DNA of 64,000 nucleotides from Jeongeupia naejangsanensis. GTDB lineage: Bacteria; Pseudomonadota; Gammaproteobacteria; Burkholderiales; Chitinibacteraceae. The notes beneath the pieces were generated by a model. The model was not told the origin of the DNA and made no database searches. It saw only the letters and a list, made by a program, of their open reading frames with translations. Made by a program: the position numbers and the translations under genes. Location of the stretch: positions 186,001-250,000 of the forward strand of contig NZ_JAESND010000003.1 in NCBI RefSeq assembly GCF_016865585.1, in the 5' to 3' direction. Below are positions 27,451-35,428 of the stretch, one piece after another; within the stretch, counting starts at the first letter, position 1, and every line of letters begins with the position of its first letter.

Positions 27451-27888
27451 GTGTTCGACGTCAGTCTCGGCGAGTTGGCCGTCATCGGTGCCGTGGCGCT
27501 GGTGGTGATCGGCCCGGAGCGCCTGCCGACCGTTGCACGCACCGTGGGTGCGCTGATCGGTCGTGCGCAACGCTTCGTCGGCAGCGTCAAGGCCGACCTC
27601 GAACGTGAGGTCCGTGCCAGCGAGCTGGCACAGATCGAAGCCGAGCTGCGCGCCGAGGGCGAGGCACTGAAGCAGACGATTCACGCGCCGGTGACCGAGT
27701 TGCGCGAAACGCTGGCCGGCGCCCGCGATGCGCTGAGCGATCCGCTGCCGCCCGCCGTGGCCGAGGCGGCATCGCCGCCCCCCGTTGCCGGTGCGACCGT
27801 CCGCGAGATTCCGCAAGCGGACGAGCGCCAGCCCGATCTCTTTGTTGTCGAACCCCCGGCACCTCCACCCGCGCGCGACCGCCGCTGA
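27451..27888 (+). CDS. tatB: Sec-independent protein translocase TatB
   Basis: Partner of TatC in the twin-arginine signal receptor complex. The 145-residue protein starts with GTG and has the N-terminal helix FDVSLGELAVIGAVALVVIGPERLPTVART, in which GPERLP is the TatB signature. An amphipathic helix and a Pro/Ala-rich tail follow. It lies between tatA and tatC. Confidence 0.96.
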   Translation: MFDVSLGELAVIGAVALVVIGPERLPTVARTVGALIGRAQRFVGSVKADLEREVRASELAQIEAELRAEGEALKQTIHAPVTELRETLAGARDALSDPLPPAVAEAASPPPVAGATVREIPQADERQPDLFVVEPPAPPPARDRR

Positions 27889-27894
27889 TTCCTG

Positions 27895-28626
27895 ATGAAT
27901 GCTGCCGATTTCCAGCCGCTCCTGGCCCACCTGATCGAACTGCGCAACCGGCTGGTGCGCGCCGGGCTGGTGTTCCTGCTCGGCTTCGGCGTGTGTTTCG
28001 CCTTCTCCGCGCAGCTGTACGACTTCGTCGTCGCGCCGCTGACGCACGTGCTGCCGGGGCAGAAGCTGGTGTCGATCGGCATCGCGACGCCGTTCATGGT
28101 CCAGGTGAAGATCGCCGCGCTGGTCGCCTTCATCGCCACGCTGCCGCATACGCTTTACCAAGCGTGGGCCTTCATCGCACCGGGCTTGTACACGCACGAG
28201 AAAAGGCTGGTGCTGCCGCTGATCGTCGCCTCGTCGCTGCTGTTTCTTGCGGGCATGGCGTTCGCGTATTTCTTCGTGTTCGGCGTGGTCTTCAAGTTCA
28301 TCGCCTCGGTCGTGCCGGCGTCGATGCAATGGTTGCCCGATTCCGGCGAATACCTCGATTTCATTTTCGGCATGTTCATCGCCTTCGGAACGACCTTCGA
28401 GGTCCCGGTGGCGATTGTCGTGCTCGTGTACCTCAACGTCGTCAACGTCGCGCAGCTGGTGCGCTGGCGGCCTTATGTGATCGTCGGTGCTTTTGTCATC
28501 GCCGCGGTGGTGACGCCGCCCGACGTTCTGTCGCAATGCCTGCTGGCGATACCGCTGTGGCTGCTGTACGAGCTCGGCTGTATCGTTGCCCGGCTGATTG
28601 TTCCCCGTTCGCCCCTTCCTGCCTGA
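27895..28626 (+). CDS. tatC: Sec-independent protein translocase TatC
   Basis: Six-helix inner-membrane receptor for twin-arginine signal peptides. The 243-residue product shows the N-terminal HLIELRNRLVRAG, the first-loop FVQVK-like segment TPFMVQVKIA and the family motif AFIAPGLYTHEKR. The start is 6 bases after tatB. Confidence 0.97.
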   Translation: MNAADFQPLLAHLIELRNRLVRAGLVFLLGFGVCFAFSAQLYDFVVAPLTHVLPGQKLVSIGIATPFMVQVKIAALVAFIATLPHTLYQAWAFIAPGLYTHEKRLVLPLIVASSLLFLAGMAFAYFFVFGVVFKFIASVVPASMQWLPDSGEYLDFIFGMFIAFGTTFEVPVAIVVLVYLNVVNVAQLVRWRPYVIVGAFVIAAVVTPPDVLSQCLLAIPLWLLYELGCIVARLIVPRSPLPA

Positions 28627-28632
28627 GTCTGC

Positions 28633-30366
28633 ATGCTCCGCGTTTTCCAAGTCCTGCTTTTCCTGCTTGCCGCCGTCCCCTGCGGCATTCCGTTCCGCTA
28701 TCCGCCAAATCCGGTGTTTCCGTCCGAGCTGGCCGCGTATTCGCTGGCGACGCTGCTGGTGCTCGCCGTCGCCGGCTTGCCGACCCAAAGGGTCGAAACG
28801 ACCCGCACGCCGTGGATGGCGATCGTCTGGTTCGGTCTTGCCGCCGTGCTCGGCCTGCAGGCACTGACGATGACGGTGCCGTACTGGTCCGACCTGACGA
28901 TTCCGGCGCTGTATATGGTGACTGCCGGCATGTCGGTCTGGGCACTGGCGCGCGCGCGTGACGAATTCGGCATCGCGCCGCTGGCACAGGCGCTGGCGTG
29001 GGGGCTGGTCGTCGGCGCGCTGTTCAATTCGGCGATCGCGGTCGAACAGATCTACCAGCTGATCACCAGCGGGCCGCGGCTGATTTTCGGCAACATCGGC
29101 CAGAAGAACATGTACGGCCACTATCTGGCCTGGGGCTTTGCCTCGGTGATGTGGCTGTCGGCGACCGGCAGGCTGCCGCGCTGGCTGACGGTGACGCTGT
29201 CGCTGTGGTTCGCGCTGTCGATGGCCTATTGCGGTTCGCGCTCGCCCTTCCTGTACGCCGTCGCATGGCTGGTGTTCGGCCTTGCACTGGCCTTCGGCAG
29301 GCAGGATGTCGTGCGTCGTCTGGGTCGCAATCTGATGATCGCCGGTGCACTGATCATCGCGATGCAGTTCGTCGCACCGCTGATCAACGACGTGATCGGC
29401 AGCCTGCTGCGCTCGCAGAACGAAGTGCCGACCGGGCTCGACCGACTCGATTCCAACGGCGCGCGCCGTCTGGTCGAATGGCACAAGGCGTGGCTGACGT
29501 TCGAGGCGCATCCGCTGCTCGGCGTCGGCTGGGGCGAGTACCCGGCCCACGGCGTTGCGCTGCAGGTCCAGCCGGAGTTCGCCAAGGTCGTCGAAAGCGT
29601 GCTGTTCACCCACGCGCACAACTCGCTGCTGAACCTGATGGCCGAAACCGGCGTCATCGGCACCGGCATCGTCGTACTCGGCATCCTGGCCGCGTTCTTC
29701 GGTCTGTGGTCACGTCGCGATGACGACGTGGCGATGTTCGCTGCCGCGCTCGTGGCGGTGTCGATCCTGCATAGCCTGGTCGAATATCCGCTGTGGTACT
29801 ACCACTTTTTCGGTCCGTTCGCGCTGATGCTCTTCCTCGCCTTCGGCGCCACGCCGCGCAAGGGGCCGGCGGTATCGCGTGGCGGCTTCGCGCTTTACGG
29901 CATCGCCTCGGTCGCCGCGGCGGTGTTCGGCGGTCTGACCTACCTGAAGATCTATCCGATCATCGACCCGAGCGACAGCGTGGCGACCAACGAGCGCAAC
30001 CTGAAGACGCTGGGCGAGTTGCGCCACAACCCGCTGGTCGACTTCTACGCCGATTACGCGCTGTCGAACTACATCACCGCCAGTGCCGAGAACATCGACT
30101 GGAAGCTCGGCATCCTCGACCGGCTCAACGCGGTCCGGCCGTATCCGGGCCAGCTGTCCGACGCGGCAATCATGCACGCGATCAAGGGCGATGCTGCGCA
30201 GGCGCAGACATTGATGCGTCAGGCCGCATTCGCCTATCCGGAAAGCCTCGACTACTTCCGCGACGAACTGGCACGTTTCCCGAACGACACCCGCGTCCAG
30301 GCGCTGGCCAAGCCGGTCGACGAGGGTGAGGCGATGTTCGGCAAGCAGAAGCACGACGGCGAATAG
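28633..30366 (+). CDS. pglL: O-antigen ligase/PglL-type O-oligosaccharyltransferase
   Basis: A 577-residue polytopic membrane protein of the Wzy/WaaL/PglL superfamily. About ten to twelve membrane helices are followed by a C-terminal periplasmic region. Seen: the Wzy_C-type motif THAHNSLLNLMAETGVIGTG and the upstream GVGWGEYPAHGV. Length and C-terminal region resemble neisserial PglL, which transfers lipid-linked glycans onto pilins and other periplasmic proteins. It may instead ligate O-antigen; specificity cannot be read directly. It begins 6 bases after tatC and ends at a bidirectional terminator. Confidence 0.8.
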   Translation: MLRVFQVLLFLLAAVPCGIPFRYPPNPVFPSELAAYSLATLLVLAVAGLPTQRVETTRTPWMAIVWFGLAAVLGLQALTMTVPYWSDLTIPALYMVTAGMSVWALARARDEFGIAPLAQALAWGLVVGALFNSAIAVEQIYQLITSGPRLIFGNIGQKNMYGHYLAWGFASVMWLSATGRLPRWLTVTLSLWFALSMAYCGSRSPFLYAVAWLVFGLALAFGRQDVVRRLGRNLMIAGALIIAMQFVAPLINDVIGSLLRSQNEVPTGLDRLDSNGARRLVEWHKAWLTFEAHPLLGVGWGEYPAHGVALQVQPEFAKVVESVLFTHAHNSLLNLMAETGVIGTGIVVLGILAAFFGLWSRRDDDVAMFAAALVAVSILHSLVEYPLWYYHFFGPFALMLFLAFGATPRKGPAVSRGGFALYGIASVAAAVFGGLTYLKIYPIIDPSDSVATNERNLKTLGELRHNPLVDFYADYALSNYITASAENIDWKLGILDRLNAVRPYPGQLSDAAIMHAIKGDAAQAQTLMRQAAFAYPESLDYFRDELARFPNDTRVQALAKPVDEGEAMFGKQKHDGE

Positions 30367-30384
30367 GCGCTGTTTCGACCGCAT

Positions 30385-30414
30385 GAAAAAAAGCCCGGCA
30401 ATGCCGGGCTTTTT
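30385..30414. terminator. Bidirectional terminator between pglL and sbtB
   Basis: Stem AGCCCGGC/GCCGGGCT with loop AAT is flanked by an A-run on the left and a T-run on the right. It can therefore terminate the plus-strand pglL transcript and the convergent minus-strand sbtA-sbtB transcript. Confidence 0.93.
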
Positions 30415-30429
30415 CGTTGCCGAGTCCGG

Positions 30430-30732
30430 TCAGAACTTCTCGGCGCGCAGCACCCGGACGTCGGTCAGCCACTGCACCAGCGCATAATGCCGGCCGAAGC
30501 GTTCGGCGATCGTCGTTGCCAGCTGTTCGGCCGCCGCGGTATCGGCGATCAGCTCGATCTGGATATTGCCGTTGGCGTCGAAGCTGGCGCGTTTTTCGCC
30601 GTGCTCGCCCTTGCCGCGGGCTTCGACGATGGTCCAGCCGCGCAGGCCCTGAAGGTGGAACAGATCGACCAGATCGTTTTCCAGCGCGGATTCGGTGACG
30701 ATGGTCAGCAGGGTACGGGTATGGAAAGTCAT
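30430..30732 (-). CDS. SbtB-like PII-fold regulator
   Basis: A 100-residue protein encoded 9 bases after an SbtA-like transporter. Size, beta-alpha-beta pattern (TRTLLTIVTESALENDLVDL ... VRVLRAEKF) and location fit the SbtB/PII-like family, which binds adenyl nucleotides and controls SbtA in cyanobacteria. The C-terminal CGPxGC redox motif of some cyanobacterial SbtB is absent. Assignment depends strongly on the neighbouring gene. Confidence 0.72.
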   Translation of the reverse strand: MTFHTRTLLTIVTESALENDLVDLFHLQGLRGWTIVEARGKGEHGEKRASFDANGNIQIELIADTAAAEQLATTIAERFGRHYALVQWLTDVRVLRAEKF

Positions 30733-30741
30733 CGCGGTTCC

Positions 30742-31677
30742 TCAGGCAACGGCAAGGGCGAACTGATGGTACAGCGGAATGCCGACCAGCAGGTTGAACG
30801 GGAAGGTGATGCCGAGCGCGGCACCGAGCGATAGCGCAGGGTCGGCGCCAGGCACCGCCATCCGCATCGCCGCCGGTGCGGCAATGTACGACGCAGACGC
30901 GGCGAGCAGCGCCATCAGCGTCAGGCCTCCGGTCGACATGCCCAGCATCAGGCCGACGCCGATGCCGAGCCAGCTCAGTGCCAGTGGCAGGCCGATGCCG
31001 GCCACGAGCAGGAACAACCCCTCGCGCCGCAGGATGCCGATCTTGCCGGCGACGACGAGGCCCATTTCGAGCAGGAACAGCGTCAGCGTCGGCTTGAACA
31101 GGTCGACATAAAGCCGGTCGAGCGGCTTGATGCCCTCCGGCCCGGCCAGCGCACCGATCGCCAGACCGCCGAGCAGCAGCACCATGCTCTTGCCCAGCAG
31201 CACTTCGTGCAGCAGCTTGCCCCAGCCGTGGCCGGGCGCGGACCGGCTGCCGCGTCGTGCCAGAATCACGCCGATGATCAGCGCCGGCATTTCCAGCAGC
31301 ACGAGGAACAGCGTCGTCTGCGATTCGAACGCCTCGCCGATCCGCGACAGGTAGGCCACGCCGACGGCGTAGGTGACGACCGAAACCGAGCCGTAGTGGG
31401 CCGCAATGCTGGCCGCGTCGACCTGCGGCAGGCGCCAGCGCAGCAGCGGGTAGATGAGTAGCGGAATCGCCGCGCCCATCGCCAGTACCAGCATCGCCTG
31501 CGGCAGCAGCGTCAGGATGGGCTGCTTGGCGAGCTCCAGCCCGCCCTTGATGCCGATGCACAGCAGCAGGAACACCGACAGCGTGTCGTACAGCGCGGCG
31601 GGGAGCTTGAGGTCCGATTTGGCGACGCCGGCCGCGAGGCCGAGCAGGAAGAAGAGAACGACGGGATCGAAGGACAT
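30742..31677 (-). CDS. SbtA-like sodium-dependent bicarbonate transporter
   Basis: A 311-residue inner-membrane protein with about ten hydrophobic segments, matching the SbtA family (DUF897). Seen: FFLLGLAAGVAKSDLKLPAALYD at the N-terminus, GIKGGLELA, an internal YGSVSVVTYAVGVAYL, and ASASYIAAPAAMR near the C-terminus, in line with the two-repeat fold of SbtA. In cyanobacteria SbtA imports bicarbonate with sodium. Here it is paired with an sbtB-like gene. Its promoter should be in 31678-31869, where I see no clear motif. Confidence 0.82.
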   Translation of the reverse strand: MSFDPVVLFFLLGLAAGVAKSDLKLPAALYDTLSVFLLLCIGIKGGLELAKQPILTLLPQAMLVLAMGAAIPLLIYPLLRWRLPQVDAASIAAHYGSVSVVTYAVGVAYLSRIGEAFESQTTLFLVLLEMPALIIGVILARRGSRSAPGHGWGKLLHEVLLGKSMVLLLGGLAIGALAGPEGIKPLDRLYVDLFKPTLTLFLLEMGLVVAGKIGILRREGLFLLVAGIGLPLALSWLGIGVGLMLGMSTGGLTLMALLAASASYIAAPAAMRMAVPGADPALSLGAALGITFPFNLLVGIPLYHQFALAVA

Positions 31678-31869
31678 CGGCAGCGGTCGGCGGTTGGGGC
31701 GCCGCGACTCTAGCGTGTTGGCGCCGCGGCCGGTAGTGACGTTGGGCGGCGACCGCCGGTCGGCGTTTTTCGCCGAATATCGGGAACCTTACGGGCGGCC
31801 GGACGTCGCCGTGCCGTGATTCTCCGGCTCAGGTTCGGTGCCCGGGTAACGATGGCGGCTGCACCGGTA

Positions 31870-31906
31870 TTGCCATCGGAATATATTTCCATATAATTGG
31901 AAATAT
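31870..31906 (+). promoter_or_regulatory. arsR promoter with autoregulatory palindrome and leaderless start
   Basis: TTGCCA (31870-31875), a 16-base spacer and TATAAT (31892-31897) form a near-consensus sigma-70 promoter. Perfect 9-bp arms ATATTTCCA (31883-31891) and TGGAAATAT (31898-31906) flank the -10 and run into the arsR ATG at 31905. The predicted transcript would begin at or within 1-2 bases of that ATG, and no Shine-Dalgarno with normal spacing is visible, so the mRNA is probably leaderless. The palindrome is the expected ArsR operator. Confidence 0.75.
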
Positions 31907-32240
31907 GGAAAATAAAGAAGCCGTCGTTCGACTCGCGGCGCTGGCGCAGGACACGCGCTTGGCGATCTTCCGTCTGCTGGTCACGGCCGGCCCCGAGGGC
32001 ATGGTCGCCGGGCGCATCGGCGAACAGCTGGCGCTGGCGCCGGCAACGCTGTCGTTCCACCTGAAGGCGCTGGCGCAGGCCGGCCTGATCGAGGCCCGGC
32101 ACGAAAGCCGTTTCATCCACTACTCGGTCAACTATCCGGCCATGAACGCACTGCTGGCGTTCCTGACCGACAGCTGCTGCGGCGGCGCCCCGTGCGAGAT
32201 CACGGCGCCGTCGTGCTGCACACCATCGGAGCAAGCATGA
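31905..32240 (+). CDS. arsR: ArsR family arsenite-responsive repressor
   Basis: An 111-residue winged-helix repressor. Seen: the helix-turn-helix region MVAGRIGEQLALAPATLSFHLKALAQAGLIEARHESRFIHY and a cluster of C-terminal cysteines at 91, 92, 97, 104 and 105. The Cys-Cys-x4-Cys pattern resembles the C-terminal As(III) site of Acidithiobacillus-type ArsR rather than the Cys-Val-Cys site of plasmid ArsR. It overlaps arsC by 4 bases and is headed by its probable operator. Confidence 0.93.
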   Translation: MENKEAVVRLAALAQDTRLAIFRLLVTAGPEGMVAGRIGEQLALAPATLSFHLKALAQAGLIEARHESRFIHYSVNYPAMNALLAFLTDSCCGGAPCEITAPSCCTPSEQA

Positions 32241-32734
32241 GCAACAAGGTCTACAACGTGCTGTTTTTGTGCACGGCCAACTCGGCGCGCAGCGTCATGT
32301 CCGAAGGCTGGCTGAACGTGCTGGGGGGCGGCCGTTTCCGGGCATTCAGCGCCGGCAGCCACCCGAGTGGCAAGGTCAACCCGCATGCGATCGCGCTGCT
32401 GGACGGGATCGGCTACGACATCGGCGCGCTGCGTTCCAAGTCGTGGGACGAATTCGAGCTGGCCGATGCACCGCGCATGGACATCGTCATCACGGTCTGC
32501 GACAACGCCAAGGGCGAGGCCTGCCCGGTCTGGCCGGGGCATCCGCTGACCGCACACTGGGGTTATGAAGACCCGCATGGCGAAACCGAGGCGGAAAAGC
32601 GCGCTTCGTTCCAGAAGATTTTCCTGCAGATCAGGCAACGCATCACGCTGCTGGTCGCGCTGTCGGATGCGCAGCTCGCCGGCCCGGCGCTCAAGGATGC
32701 CGTGCGCGACATTGGCGAGACTCGCGTCGATTGA
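32237..32734 (+). CDS. arsC: Arsenate reductase ArsC, low-molecular-weight phosphatase type
   Basis: Reduces arsenate to arsenite in the cytoplasm. The 165-residue protein has the CX5R catalytic loop CTANSAR (Cys12-Arg18) at the N-terminus and VITVCDNAKGEACPVWPG, typical of thioredoxin-coupled ArsC of the LMW-PTP fold. The start at 32237 follows GGAGC and overlaps the arsR stop; a longer in-frame version would run into arsR. Confidence 0.95.
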   Translation: MSNKVYNVLFLCTANSARSVMSEGWLNVLGGGRFRAFSAGSHPSGKVNPHAIALLDGIGYDIGALRSKSWDEFELADAPRMDIVITVCDNAKGEACPVWPGHPLTAHWGYEDPHGETEAEKRASFQKIFLQIRQRITLLVALSDAQLAGPALKDAVRDIGETRVD

Positions 32735-32780
32735 ACCCCGCGTCCTGTCCGCAGGGCAGGGTGCCGAACCGGAGCAAGCC

Positions 32781-33869
32781 ATGTCCGCGCAATGCGAAGC
32801 CGTCGGCCAGCGTGCCGCCGTCGCCCCGATGGGATTTTTCGAACGTTATCTGACGGCCTGGGTGCTGGCGTGCATCGTCGTGGGTATCGGACTGGGCCAG
32901 GCCTTGCCGCAGCTGTTCAAGGCCATTGGCGCAATGGAAGTCGCCAGGGTCAATCTGCCGGTCGGGTTGCTGATCTGGGTGATGATCATTCCGATGCTGC
33001 TGAAGATCGATTTCGGCGCCTTGCATCAGGTCCGGGGCCATTTGAAGGGCATCGGCGTCACGCTGGGCGTCAACTGGCTGGTCAAGCCGTTCTCGATGGC
33101 GCTCTTGGGCTGGCTGTTCGTCCGCGTGCTGTTTGCGCAGTGGCTGCCGGCGGACCAGCTCGACAGCTATGTGGCCGGGCTGATCCTGCTGGCCGCGGCG
33201 CCGTGCACGGCGATGGTCTTCGTCTGGAGCCGGCTGACCCGCGGTGACGCGTATTTCACGCTGTCGCAGGTCGCGCTGAACGACCTGATCATGGTGTTCG
33301 CGTTTGCGCCGCTGGTTGCGCTGCTGCTTGGTGTCTCGAGCATCGTCGTACCGTGGGCGACGCTGCTGACGTCGGTCGTGCTCTACATCGTGATCCCGGT
33401 GCTGATCGCCCAAGTGATCCGCAAGGCGCTGCTCGCAAAGGGTCAGGCGGCATTCGATACGGCCATGCACAGGATCCAACCGTGGTCGATTGCTGCACTG
33501 CTGGCGACACTGGTGCTGTTGTTCGCGTTTCAGGGTGATGCCATCATCAGGCAGCCCCTGGTGATCGCGCTGCTGGCGGTGCCGATCCTGATTCAGGTGT
33601 TTTTCAATGCGGGCCTCGCGTACTGGCTCAACCGCAAGGTGGGAGAAAAACACGCGGTGGCCGGCCCGTCGGCGCTGATCGGCGCGTCGAACTTCTTCGA
33701 GCTGGCCGTCGCCGCCGCGATCAGCCTGTTCGGCTTCGAATCGGGCGCGGCGCTGGCGACCGTCGTCGGCGTGCTGATCGAAGTGCCGGTGATGCTGCTG
33801 GTGGTGCGCGTCGTCAACGCCAGCAAGGCCTGGTACGAGGCGGGCCTGCCTCAGCCGCGACGGGCGTAG
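32781..33869 (+). CDS. acr3: ACR3 family arsenite efflux transporter
   Basis: A 362-residue inner-membrane exporter for arsenite, with about ten helices. Seen: NLPVGLLIWVMIIPMLLKIDF, VNWLVKPFSMALL and the conserved cysteine motif LLAAAPCTAMVFVWSRLTRGD, followed by GPSALIGASNFFELAVA. These are ACR3 and not ArsB features. The start follows CCGGAGCAAGCC. It is 46 bases after arsC, and its last 19 bases overlap the 3' end of the convergent tlyA. Confidence 0.95.
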   Translation: MSAQCEAVGQRAAVAPMGFFERYLTAWVLACIVVGIGLGQALPQLFKAIGAMEVARVNLPVGLLIWVMIIPMLLKIDFGALHQVRGHLKGIGVTLGVNWLVKPFSMALLGWLFVRVLFAQWLPADQLDSYVAGLILLAAAPCTAMVFVWSRLTRGDAYFTLSQVALNDLIMVFAFAPLVALLLGVSSIVVPWATLLTSVVLYIVIPVLIAQVIRKALLAKGQAAFDTAMHRIQPWSIAALLATLVLLFAFQGDAIIRQPLVIALLAVPILIQVFFNAGLAYWLNRKVGEKHAVAGPSALIGASNFFELAVAAAISLFGFESGAALATVVGVLIEVPVMLLVVRVVNASKAWYEAGLPQPRRA

Positions 33870-34597
33870 ACGAAAAATTCGCGGTTGCCGTCGCCACCGG
33901 TGATCGGGCTGTCGAAATAGTCGAGCACGTCGAAACCGGCCTCGCGCGCCGACGTGCGGATCTTCGCTTCGACCTCGGGGTAGCTGCCCGCGTCGCGGAC
34001 GATGCCGCCCTTGCCGAGTCCCGCCAGGCCCACTTCGAACTGCGGCTTGACGAGAAAGAGCAGCAGGCCGCCGGCCGGCAGCTGCGTGGCCAGCGCAGGC
34101 AGGACCAGCGTCAGCGAGATGAACGACACGTCGCCGACGACGAGATCGACGGGCGCGTCCAGATGATCGTCCAGATCACCGGCCGCCAGATGGCGTGCGT
34201 TGAGGCCCTCGAGCGTGACGATGCGCGGGTCATCGGTCAGGCTGCGGTGCAGCTGGTCGTGACCGACCTCGAGGCCGATCACCCGGCGTGCGCCGGCCTG
34301 AAGCAGGCAGTCGGTGAAACCGCCGGTGCTCTGGCCGACGTCGAGCACCAGCATGCCGCTCACGTCGACGCCGCTCTGCGCCAGCGCGCCGGCGAGCTTG
34401 AGCCCGCCACGTGACACGAAGCGGTCGGCTTCGTCATCGGCGGCGATGGCGATCGACATGCCGGCATCGAGCTTGGCGCTGGCCTTGCCGACGAGCCTGC
34501 CTTCGACGCTGACCCGGCCCGCGGCAATCAGTTGCTGTGCATGGGTGCGCGAGCTGGCGAGGCCGAGCTCGACCAGCAGAACGTCGGCGCGTGCCAT
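33851..34597 (-). CDS. tlyA: TlyA family rRNA (cytidine-2'-O) methyltransferase/hemolysin-like
   Basis: A 248-residue protein with an N-terminal S4 RNA-binding domain (RADVLLVELGLASSRTHAQQ) and a Rossmann methyltransferase domain containing LVLDVGQSTGGFTDCLLQ. The catalytic region has VGDVSFISLTL and LVKPQFE. Mycobacterial TlyA 2'-O-methylates 16S and 23S rRNA; many homologues are called hemolysin A without proof. Its start overlaps the stop of the upstream pseudouridine synthase by one base. Confidence 0.92.
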   Translation of the reverse strand: MARADVLLVELGLASSRTHAQQLIAAGRVSVEGRLVGKASAKLDAGMSIAIAADDEADRFVSRGGLKLAGALAQSGVDVSGMLVLDVGQSTGGFTDCLLQAGARRVIGLEVGHDQLHRSLTDDPRIVTLEGLNARHLAAGDLDDHLDAPVDLVVGDVSFISLTLVLPALATQLPAGGLLLFLVKPQFEVGLAGLGKGGIVRDAGSYPEVEAKIRTSAREAGFDVLDYFDSPITGGDGNREFFVYARRG

Positions 34598-35328
34598 CAG
34601 AACATCTCGTCCGGGTGCAGATAGCGCCACTGGCCGGTCGGCAGGTCGCCGAGTTCGACCTTGCCGATGCGGATGCGCTTGAGGCCGACCACCTTGAGGC
34701 CGACCAGTTCGCACATCCGGCGGATCTGCCGCTTCTTGCCTTCGTGCAGGACGAAGCGCAGCTGGTCGCGGTTCTGCCACCAGACTTCGGCGCGCTTGAG
34801 TTTCTGGCCGTCGAGTTCGAGCCCGTAATTGAGCCGCTTCAGGTCGCCCGGCGCCAGTTGGCCGGAGACGCGGACGAGGTATTCCTTCTCGACGGTCGAG
34901 TTCTCGCCGATCAGGTGCTTGGCGATGCGGCCGTCCTGCGTCAGCACCAAGAGGCCCACCGAGTCGATGTCGAGGCGGCCGGCCGGGACGAGGCTTTTCA
35001 GGTGTTCGCGATCGAAGCGGATGCCGCTCGTGTCGTCGGCCCACTGGTTGTCGGGCTTCACCAGTACCACGGCCGGCTGGTAGCCGTCTTCGGCCTGGCC
35101 CGAGACATAGCCGATCGGCTTGTTGATCAGCACGGTGACGCGGCCGGCCTGCTCGCGTTCGGCGGCCTTGTTCAGCGTGACGGTCTGCGTCGGCAGAACC
35201 TTGCTGCCGAGCACGTCGACAACGACGCCGTCGACGCGGACCCAGCCGCGGGCAATGTATTCGTCGGCTTCGCGGCGCGAGCACAGACCGAGTTCGGTCA
35301 TGCGTTTGGAAAGGCGGATCGGTTCCAT
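34597..35328 (-). CDS. RsuA/RluB/RluF family pseudouridine synthase
   Basis: A 243-residue enzyme that isomerises uridine in ribosomal RNA. Seen: N-terminal S4 domain (IRLSKRMTELGLCSRREADE), LINKPIGYVSGQ, and the catalytic motif AGRLDIDSVGLLVLTQDG with Asp120, followed by EKEYLVRVSG and the basic GKKRQIRRM. It looks most like RluF (23S rRNA U2604), but the subgroup is uncertain. It is coupled to tlyA by a one-base overlap. Confidence 0.88.
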   Translation of the reverse strand: MEPIRLSKRMTELGLCSRREADEYIARGWVRVDGVVVDVLGSKVLPTQTVTLNKAAEREQAGRVTVLINKPIGYVSGQAEDGYQPAVVLVKPDNQWADDTSGIRFDREHLKSLVPAGRLDIDSVGLLVLTQDGRIAKHLIGENSTVEKEYLVRVSGQLAPGDLKRLNYGLELDGQKLKRAEVWWQNRDQLRFVLHEGKKRQIRRMCELVGLKVVGLKRIRIGKVELGDLPTGQWRYLHPDEMF

Positions 35329-35428
35329 GACGTCGCTCCGGGAAAACCGTGCAGCTTATCGAATCGGGCCGGTGCTGGCGAGCCGCTGCCGACGATTTAC
35401 ACTGCGGCAGCCCCGCACGCCCGGAACC

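Noticed and set aside
26326-29619. Long open frame opposite hisE, tatABC and pglL
   Set aside because: It spans six certain genes in antisense and has the same shadow composition.
34598-35284. tlyA extended upstream into a 477-residue protein
   Set aside because: The extension overlaps the pseudouridine synthase out of frame; TlyA homologues begin at the S4 domain, which starts at 34597.
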